From Candidatus Poribacteria bacterium (GTDB lineage: Bacteria; Poribacteria; WGA-4E; WGA-3G), in assembly GCA_022394775.1 (NCBI GenBank), contig JAGFCB010000007.1:1-39753 (forward strand): a stretch of 39,753 nt of DNA, written 5' to 3'. This document shows positions 33,521 to 39,753 of the stretch, one piece after another. The notes below the pieces were generated by a model that worked only from the letters and a program-made list of their open reading frames with translations, did no database searches and had not been told where the DNA came from. Position 1 is the stretch's first letter, and the number at the start of each line of letters is the position of its first letter. The position numbers and the translations under genes are program-made.

Positions 33521-33740
33521 TTGGCTATCGGCTATCGGTTTTCAGTAAAGAACAGACTGTGTCAGGCAAAATCTTCGCAATCGCTACAGGATTTTACTGG
33601 CTGTTTATCCTTGATGACTGGCCCTCGTGTTTCCAATTGCCATGGGCAGGAGAGTCACTTTACAAATATCCATTTATTTTCCATAGAAACCCGTTTTCGA
33701 CAACGAAGAAAACGGAGCAGAAAGGCCCATATTTAAAAAG
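33521..33740. other. Intergenic region between sulfatase and dehydratase genes
   Basis: It begins with GGCTATCGGCTATCGG, a short tandem repeat akin to the heptamers at 4419. I see no ORF with a ribosome-binding site and no clear terminator. The dehydratase start at 33741 has no good Shine-Dalgarno; the nearest AAAGG is about 15 bases upstream. Confidence 0.4.
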
Positions 33741-34886
33741 ATGAAAATTACAGATGTCAAAACGTTGGTCATGGGGACGAGTTGGCGGAACTTAACCTTC
33801 GTCAAAGTTGAGACCGATGAAGGCTTGACTGGTGTCAGCGAAGTGCGGATGAACAACCGCACGGACGCGCTTGTCGCCTATATTGACGGTGCGAAGAAGC
33901 GACATGTTATCGGCAGCGATCCGTTCAACACTGAGGATCTCTACCAACGGCTATTTCGCGATGATTACGGTCGTGCTGGTGAAATCGTTGCAACCGGTAT
34001 TAGCGTTATTGAGATTGCATGCTGGGATATTATTGGTAAAGCACTGAATCAGCCCGTTTTTCGCCTGCTTGGCGGGGCCTGTCGCGATAAAATCAAGGCG
34101 TATGCTAATGGTTGGTATCGCGTTGAGCGTGCCCCTGAAGAATTCCATGCTGCCGCGAAAAGGGTGCTTGAAAAAGGGTATCGAGCCCTGAAGTTTGATC
34201 CGTTCGGTGCGGGCTATTATGAACTCTCTTATGAAGAGAAGTTGAAATCTGTCGGACTCGTTGAAGCGGTGCGTGACGCGGTCGGACCCGATGTCGAAAT
34301 TCTTGTTGAGATGCACGGTAGGTTTAGCCCGTATACGGCGATTGAAATTGCTTCGGAATTGGAACAGTTCCAACCGAGTTGGGTTGAGGAACCTGTACCG
34401 CCTGATAACATCGCAGCCCTCGCAAAAGCCGCTGACAAGATTAACCTTCCTGTCGCTACTGGTGAACGGCTTCACAATAAGTATGAATACCGTGAGTTGA
34501 TTAACTTACAAGCAGCGGATATACTGCAGCCGGATATTACACAGACAGGTGGCTTCTTGGAAACCAAGAAGATCGCGGCGATGGGGGATATGTGTTATAT
34601 GACGGTAGCACCGCATAACGTTGGTGGACCTGTCTCTACGGCAACCGCCTTGCACTTCGCTGCTTGCACCACAAACTTTAAGATTCAAGAACATTTCAAT
34701 GATTTCTCTGAAGCGTGGGTTAAAGAGGCAGCGACGGGATGCCCTGAAGTCATTGATGGTTATTTCAGTCTGCCTAATGGACCTGGACTCGGTATGGAGC
34801 TGAATGAAGATCTCATCGCCGAACACCCGTATCGCGAAGGTTCATTCAACCTCTGGGAAGATGATTGGCACAAACGGGAATATTAG
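33741..34886 (+). CDS. Mandelate racemase/muconate lactonizing enzyme family protein (galactonate dehydratase-like)
   Basis: The 381-residue protein has the capping domain (about 1-125) and the modified TIM barrel of the enolase superfamily. The metal/acid-base strand reads VEMHGRF, with E as ligand and H as probable base, as in sugar-acid dehydratases. Further ligands lie in WVEEPVPP and ATGERL, and the His base in APHNVGGPV. The E-x-H and PHN-x-x-GP patterns favour the galactonate/mannonate dehydratase subgroup over racemases, which use K-x-K. These enzymes abstract the proton alpha to a carboxylate of a sugar acid and expel water. The exact sugar cannot be read. A role beside the sulfatase in polysaccharide breakdown is plausible. 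Confidence 0.9.
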   Translation: MKITDVKTLVMGTSWRNLTFVKVETDEGLTGVSEVRMNNRTDALVAYIDGAKKRHVIGSDPFNTEDLYQRLFRDDYGRAGEIVATGISVIEIACWDIIGKALNQPVFRLLGGACRDKIKAYANGWYRVERAPEEFHAAAKRVLEKGYRALKFDPFGAGYYELSYEEKLKSVGLVEAVRDAVGPDVEILVEMHGRFSPYTAIEIASELEQFQPSWVEEPVPPDNIAALAKAADKINLPVATGERLHNKYEYRELINLQAADILQPDITQTGGFLETKKIAAMGDMCYMTVAPHNVGGPVSTATALHFAACTTNFKIQEHFNDFSEAWVKEAATGCPEVIDGYFSLPNGPGLGMELNEDLIAEHPYREGSFNLWEDDWHKREY

Positions 34887-34941
34887 TCTGAACTGTGATT
34901 TTTGGGATTACAAGATTCCTATGATGTTGAAGAGAGATAAT

Positions 34942-35394
34942 ATGGTAGATAAAACATATAAATACTCAGAGTTGACCGGAAAGATAATCGGATGCGCGAT
35001 GAAAGTACATTCTACTTTGAGAAATGGATTTCAAGAAGTTATCTATCAAAGGGCCTTAGGGATAGAGATGGCAGATCAAGGTATTTCTTTTCAACGTGAA
35101 CCTAAGATGCCTATTTACTACAAAACACAGAAGATAGGTAGCAGAAGAGTTGATTTCCTGGTAGAAGGTTTTATTTCCGTTGAATTAAAAGCACTCACTC
35201 AATTGGAAGATGTTCATATAGCGCAAGCTCTCAATTATCTTGAGGCTTACAATCTGGTAGTGGGTTTGTTAATAAACTTTGGATCTAATAGCTTAGAATT
35301 CAAAAGATTTACGAATAAAAAATTCAATCCAAGGATCCAACGTTTATCTGATAAACATTCAAATCTTGGTCCAAACATGGGTAACGATTCCTAA
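34942..35394 (+). CDS. GxxExxY-family protein (PD-(D/E)XK nuclease-like)
   Basis: The 150-residue protein starts at 34942 after AGAGAGA; upstream in-frame ATGs at 34921 and 34924 lack support. The family signature is GFQEVIY (29-35). The fold's nuclease-like triad appears as D71 in RRVDFLV and E81-x-K83 in SVELKAL, followed by QALNYLEAYN. GxxExxY proteins are very common in environmental bacteria and are proposed to be PD-(D/E)XK nucleases of unknown role; their activity is not established. Codon use looks more AT-rich than in the flanking metabolic genes, suggesting recent gain. Confidence 0.88.
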   Translation: MVDKTYKYSELTGKIIGCAMKVHSTLRNGFQEVIYQRALGIEMADQGISFQREPKMPIYYKTQKIGSRRVDFLVEGFISVELKALTQLEDVHIAQALNYLEAYNLVVGLLINFGSNSLEFKRFTNKKFNPRIQRLSDKHSNLGPNMGNDS

Positions 35395-35469
35395 CCTCAG
35401 GACGATAAATCATGTAAATCTGATAATCACATAAATCCCGGTTCAGACCTATAAAGAGAAAGGTAATTT

Positions 35470-36718
<1,249 letters not shown>

Positions 36719-36726
36719 CCCTGTTT

Positions 36727-36748
36727 GGGCAGGTTGGAGCGTCTGCCC
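36727..36748. terminator. Possible bidirectional terminator hairpin between convergent genes
   Basis: GGGCAG (36727-36732) and CTGCCC (36743-36748) form a 6-bp GC-rich stem with a 10-base loop, flanked by short T-runs on both sides. It sits in the 36-bp gap between lysA and the convergent hydrolase gene, the right place for a shared terminator. Confidence 0.45.
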
Positions 36749-36754
36749 TTTAAC

Positions 36755-37771
36755 CTACAACCGCTCCTCTAAAAACGCAATTCCTGCTTCCAAGTCAATT
36801 TCATGTTCACCTTGAAAGTGATCCAAAACTAATTGATCACGGTGTCCTGCGGCTGCATAAATTTTCTCAAGTTGTCCGAATGCTGATAAGGCATCTAACT
36901 GAATAAAACACATATCGTCCGAACCGATTTGCACCATACACGACCGCGGTGCAATTAACCCTGCGACATCGGCGATGTCGCCTGCCTTCCGAAGCCCGAA
37001 CATGAATTGTGAGCCACATGTATTGCCACGACCGCGATCGTTCAATGCATCTGTCAACGTGCTGAGATAGCAGACGATAACGGCTGCTTTAACCCGCTGA
37101 TCCATAGCAGAGATATAGGTTGTCATCGTGCCACCAAACGAACAGCCCATGCATCCCAAACGACTACTATCTACCTCGGGGCGGGACTGGAGATAGTCCA
37201 AACACCGTTGTCCGTCCGAAATATTCAGTTGGATGAGTTGGTAACCGAAGTACCCGAATGCGAAATAGGCGATATTACATCCATCTCGACCGGGTCGGCG
37301 CACCCATTCATCTCGATCCTTCCGTTCACCGAAACATCGCCAATCGGGTGCGATCGTTACAAATCCGCGCTGTGCCAATGCTACGGCGTATTGTTTCTGA
37401 TAGTCGTCTACGATGCCGACCGCGCCATCTTTCCCGACACCGTGTCCGTGTGCACAGAGTACTGCGGGTGCGGGATTATCTGCGGTTGCCCCGTCTGGGA
37501 TTAGGACATAAGCCGGTATTGAAGAAAACGGATCTGGATTAAAGATAATTTTTTCCCGTGTGTAGCCATCAAGTTGTATCTGCTCCAATGTTTCAACTTC
37601 CAAGGGTAACACCTCTGGTGAAGGACCCAAGTCTTTAACGAGGTTGTTTCGGAACCTTCTTCGCCAGTCTTCCCATTCCGTCTTGCTTGTACCACTGAAA
37701 TGGAGCGGTGGTGTCTCTTTTAACAGATGTTCAACACCTTGCTCGACTGTTAGGAAACGTTGTGCTGCCAT
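36755..37771 (-). CDS. Alpha/beta hydrolase (acetyl xylan esterase/dienelactone hydrolase-like)
   Basis: The 338-residue protein has no signal peptide. The nucleophile elbow is GCSFGG (Ser at about 211), the acid probably in IGSDDMCF and the histidine in GEHEIDL near the C-terminus. VLCAHGHG provides the oxyanion-hole strand. The N-terminal ~75 residues form the extra helical cap common in the large poribacterial/planctomycetal acetyl-xylan-esterase-like group. Ester hydrolysis, for instance deacetylation of glycans, is inferred. The ribosome-binding site GGAGGT lies 8 bases upstream. The gene runs opposite to lysA and purB. Confidence 0.87.
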   Translation of the reverse strand: MAAQRFLTVEQGVEHLLKETPPLHFSGTSKTEWEDWRRRFRNNLVKDLGPSPEVLPLEVETLEQIQLDGYTREKIIFNPDPFSSIPAYVLIPDGATADNPAPAVLCAHGHGVGKDGAVGIVDDYQKQYAVALAQRGFVTIAPDWRCFGERKDRDEWVRRPGRDGCNIAYFAFGYFGYQLIQLNISDGQRCLDYLQSRPEVDSSRLGCMGCSFGGTMTTYISAMDQRVKAAVIVCYLSTLTDALNDRGRGNTCGSQFMFGLRKAGDIADVAGLIAPRSCMVQIGSDDMCFIQLDALSAFGQLEKIYAAAGHRDQLVLDHFQGEHEIDLEAGIAFLEERL

Positions 37772-37857
37772 AATTGTACCTCCGCTGGTTAATGACGTAA
37801 TTTTTGTATTAGTCTCCGGTTTATAGTAAAACCTATAATCAATTGGGCACCCTCAAA

Positions 37858-37890
37858 CAGTCTGAATACCTATAACAAGCATTCAGACTG
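37858..37890. repeat. 10-bp inverted repeat in the hydrolase upstream region
   Basis: CAGTCTGAAT (37858-37867) and ATTCAGACTG (37881-37890) are perfectly complementary with a 13-base loop, 87 bp upstream of the hydrolase start. It could be an operator or a leader hairpin. No T-run follows on either strand. Confidence 0.6.
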
Positions 37891-38048
37891 GAAACCCAAC
37901 CTAACAGGTTTGCGGCGTACATGCCCAGATGCGAAGTGCATCATGCTACAAAGATGTCCACTTTTTAGAATTTACTATAACTCTTGTCTCACTATGTATA
38001 ACGGAAAGTAAAGAGAAAGTCAAGTCTTATTGAGAGAAAAGTCAAATC

Positions 38049-38063
38049 GCGAGCACAACTCGC
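38049..38063. repeat. Short REP-like palindrome
   Basis: GCGAG-CACAA-CTCGC is followed by TCCTACAACG. Such small 5-bp palindromes with a conserved tail resemble dispersed REP-like elements; only one copy is in this window. Confidence 0.4.
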
Positions 38064-38092
38064 TCCTACAACGCTATCGGAAACAAAAACGC

Positions 38093-38121
38093 TTTACATT
38101 CCGTCGAACATTCGGTATAAT
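38093..38121 (+). promoter_or_regulatory. Sigma-70 promoter of purB
   Basis: TTTACA (38093-38098), a 17-base spacer and a perfect TATAAT (38116-38121). The start site would be near 38128, giving a leader of about 49 bases with a hairpin before the ATG at 38177. Confidence 0.75.
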
Positions 38122-38140
38122 GAAGTAAAACAGAAATGTT

Positions 38141-38159
38141 GAGCGGGGTTCTTCCGCTC
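38141..38159 (+). promoter_or_regulatory. Leader hairpin before purB
   Basis: GAGCGG (38141-38146) and CCGCTC (38154-38159) form a 6-bp GC stem with a 7-base loop, ending 4 bases before the GGAG ribosome-binding site. It could shield or present the site; no aptamer fold is recognised. Confidence 0.4.
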
Positions 38160-38176
38160 TGATGGAGAAAATATCT

Positions 38177-39580
38177 ATGGAACTTTACGAAGCCGTCAGT
38201 CCACTGGACTTTAGATACTATGGTAGTGACCCCGATTTTATGAAACGGTTGCTGCCTTATGTGTCTGAGGCGGGATACGTCACGTATCAGGCGAAGGTGG
38301 AGGCGGCGTTGGTCCGGACTTTAGCAAATTATGGGGTCTGCTCTTCAGCCATTGCTGATGAAGTAGAGCAAGCAGTAGACTTGGTAACAGCAGAAGAGGT
38401 CTACGAGGAACAATCTCGCATTCGGCATAATATCCGTTCGCTCGTCAATGTAATCCGGCGGAAGATTAGTCCGGAAGCGCGTCCTTATGTGCATCTGTTC
38501 GCTACTTCTGCGGATATTCTCGATACTGCAACCGCACTTCGGTTCAAAGCACTCACAGAAAACGTCATTATTCCTGATTTAGTTGCACTTGAGCAACAAC
38601 TTATTGCATTGGCACGCGAGCATGCAGAGACAGTGCAGATCGGCAGGACACACGGTCAACATGCGGAACCGACTACATTTGGCTATGCCTTAGCACTCTA
38701 CATCAGTCGTCTCGGCACCCGAATTGAGAAGATTCATGAAGCCGGGCAAAATCTTCGCGGGCAGTTTTCAGGTGCAGTCGGCGCGTTTAACGGACTCACG
38801 TTGATTCACGAACACCCAGAACAGATTGAAGCAGACTTCCTGGCACTACTCGGCTTGAAACCGTCCGATACGCACACATCGACACAGTGTGTGGAACCGG
38901 AATTCATCTCTGATCTGGCATACCAGATTACGGCGGCGTATACAGTGCTTGCGAATTTCGCAGACGATATGCGACATCTCTATCGTACCGAAATCGCTGA
39001 GGTTGGTAGAAAATATAACCCGCAGCTGGTAGGCTCATCAACGATGCCGCATAAAGTGAATCCTGAGGCTTATGAGAATATCAAAAGCCTGTGGAAAGCA
39101 TTTGTGCCGCGGATGCAGACTGTTTTTATGGACAGCATCTTAGAACATCAACGCGATCTAACAAATTCGGCATCAAGTCGTTTCGTGACCGAACTGTTCA
39201 CGGCGTTCGATTATGCGATCTATCGACTCCGGCGCGCGTTGGAAGAGATGGATGTGAAATCGGATAGCATGCGGCGTAACCTCGCCTTGAGTGCCGAGGA
39301 TACGATTGCTGAACCGATCTATCTATTGATGGCATATTATGGGTTTCCTGACGCGTACGATCACACCCGAAAATTGATAGGACAGGTGCATCAAACTGGA
39401 AAGAGTTTGACAACTCTATTGTGGGAGGATGAGACGTTTCGTCCGTTCCTTGATAAACTAACGGAACCACAGCGTGAAGCACTCCGAGATCCAACGAATT
39501 ATATCGGTGCTTCCGTGCGGCGCACCCACGCGACCTGTGATGAATGGGAAAAACGGATTTTTAATTTACCTTGCGGTTAA
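38177..39580 (+). CDS. purB: Adenylosuccinate lyase
   Basis: The 467-residue protein starts at ATG 38177, which has GGAG 9 bases upstream; the in-frame ATG at 38162 has none. The fumarase/aspartase superfamily motifs are present: TSADILDT, GRTHGQHAEPTTFG and the signature loop GSSTMPHKVNP, whose serine is the usual catalytic acid. The enzyme removes fumarate from SAICAR and from adenylosuccinate in purine synthesis, as a cytoplasmic homotetramer. The last five residues (NLPCG) and the stop codon lie inside the 110-bp tandem repeat at 39562, so the original C-terminus may have been replaced. Other members of the superfamily (argininosuccinate or carboxymuconate lyases) are less likely given the motif set. 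Confidence 0.9.
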   Translation: MELYEAVSPLDFRYYGSDPDFMKRLLPYVSEAGYVTYQAKVEAALVRTLANYGVCSSAIADEVEQAVDLVTAEEVYEEQSRIRHNIRSLVNVIRRKISPEARPYVHLFATSADILDTATALRFKALTENVIIPDLVALEQQLIALAREHAETVQIGRTHGQHAEPTTFGYALALYISRLGTRIEKIHEAGQNLRGQFSGAVGAFNGLTLIHEHPEQIEADFLALLGLKPSDTHTSTQCVEPEFISDLAYQITAAYTVLANFADDMRHLYRTEIAEVGRKYNPQLVGSSTMPHKVNPEAYENIKSLWKAFVPRMQTVFMDSILEHQRDLTNSASSRFVTELFTAFDYAIYRLRRALEEMDVKSDSMRRNLALSAEDTIAEPIYLLMAYYGFPDAYDHTRKLIGQVHQTGKSLTTLLWEDETFRPFLDKLTEPQREALRDPTNYIGASVRRTHATCDEWEKRIFNLPCG

Positions 39581-39753
39581 ACTTCGTGCGTTTAGACTTT
39601 GGATCCGTTCCTTAAATCCGCACTCCACTTCGTTACGTGCTACGGTTTTGACACTTTTTAGAACGGATACCTAATTTACCTTGCGGTTAAACTTCGTGCG
39701 TTTAGACTTTGGATCCGTTCCTTAAATCCGCACTCCACTTCGTTACGTGCTAC
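39562..39753. repeat. 110-bp tandem direct repeat at the contig edge, overlapping the purB stop
   Basis: The unit at 39562-39671 is followed directly by a second copy from 39672 that is identical for the 82 bp left before the window ends. Within the unit, ATCCGTTC (39603-39610) can pair with GAACGGAT (39661-39668). The first 19 bases of copy 1 are coding for purB (NLPCG-stop). It may be a dispersed poribacterial repeat that also caused the assembly to break here. Confidence 0.85.

Larger units (their letters stand above)
37772..38092. other. Divergent intergenic region between hydrolase and purB
   Basis: About 390 bp separate the divergent starts. It holds the long inverted repeat at 37858-37890, a short GCGAG/CTCGC palindrome and the purB promoter. 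No further gene is supported. Confidence 0.5.

Noticed and set aside
37858..37890. Rho-independent terminator
   Set aside because: The 10-bp stem is not followed by a T-run and lies upstream of two divergent genes.

Overview
The window looks like a chromosomal contig end from a Candidatus Poribacteria-type bacterium (sponge- or seawater-associated, usually known from metagenomes). This is inferred from gene style, not from a marker gene: secreted LamG and beta-propeller proteins, a FlgD-like C-terminal sorting domain, a sulfatase, an enolase-superfamily dehydratase, a Gfo/Idh/MocA oxidoreductase, a GxxExxY protein, and many small intergenic repeats. I saw no rRNA, tRNA or CRISPR array.

Layout. 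(1) 1-4211, minus strand: a secreted glycoside-hydrolase-like protein cut by the window edge, a membrane-anchored coiled-coil protein and a secreted nucleoside hydrolase. (2) 4584-14356, plus strand: an envelope cluster. Two near-consensus sigma-54 promoters, each followed by a structured leader, precede duplicated small putative lipoproteins and LamG proteins. Two beta-propeller proteins and a large putative outer-membrane protein with EF-hand loops follow. (3) 14353-17391, minus: a 1012-residue fusion ending in an Eis-like GNAT-GNAT-SCP2 architecture. (4) 17612-22510, plus: an oxidoreductase and O-methyltransferase, then a 36-codon stub of a C5-cytosine methyltransferase with an intact promoter, a TonB-like/VWA protein and a SNF2-SWIM helicase. 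(5) 22547-29814, minus: two ~1130-residue paralogues that I read as PrimPol-like plus Fe-S SF2-helicase-like plus winged-helix proteins whose helicase ATPase motifs are degenerate. They are separated by an AT-rich stretch and a broken formylglycine-generating-enzyme remnant. (6) 30161-32060, plus: a structured-RNA/HNH region. Three copies of a covarying H-type pseudoknot lie around a membrane-anchored HNH protein, a truncated N4/N6 methyltransferase stub and three small ORFs; two of the copies sit in ~100-bp direct repeats that flank the coding block. (7) 32089-39753: sulfatase, dehydratase, GxxExxY nuclease-like protein, diaminopimelate decarboxylase, alpha/beta hydrolase and adenylosuccinate lyase, ending in a 110-bp tandem repeat that overlaps the purB stop codon and runs off the window.

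Working together. Regions 1 and 2 are best read as surface glycan/nucleoside scavenging and envelope decoration under sigma-54 control. Regions 4 to 6 form a DNA-transaction island (helicase, PrimPol-like pair, HNH, two methyltransferase relics) that looks like an eroded or diversifying mobile/defence locus. It is the part most likely to hold something undescribed: the PrimPol-helicase-like pair with lost ATPase motifs, and the pseudoknot RNA family beside the HNH gene. Region 7 is ordinary metabolism plus repeats.
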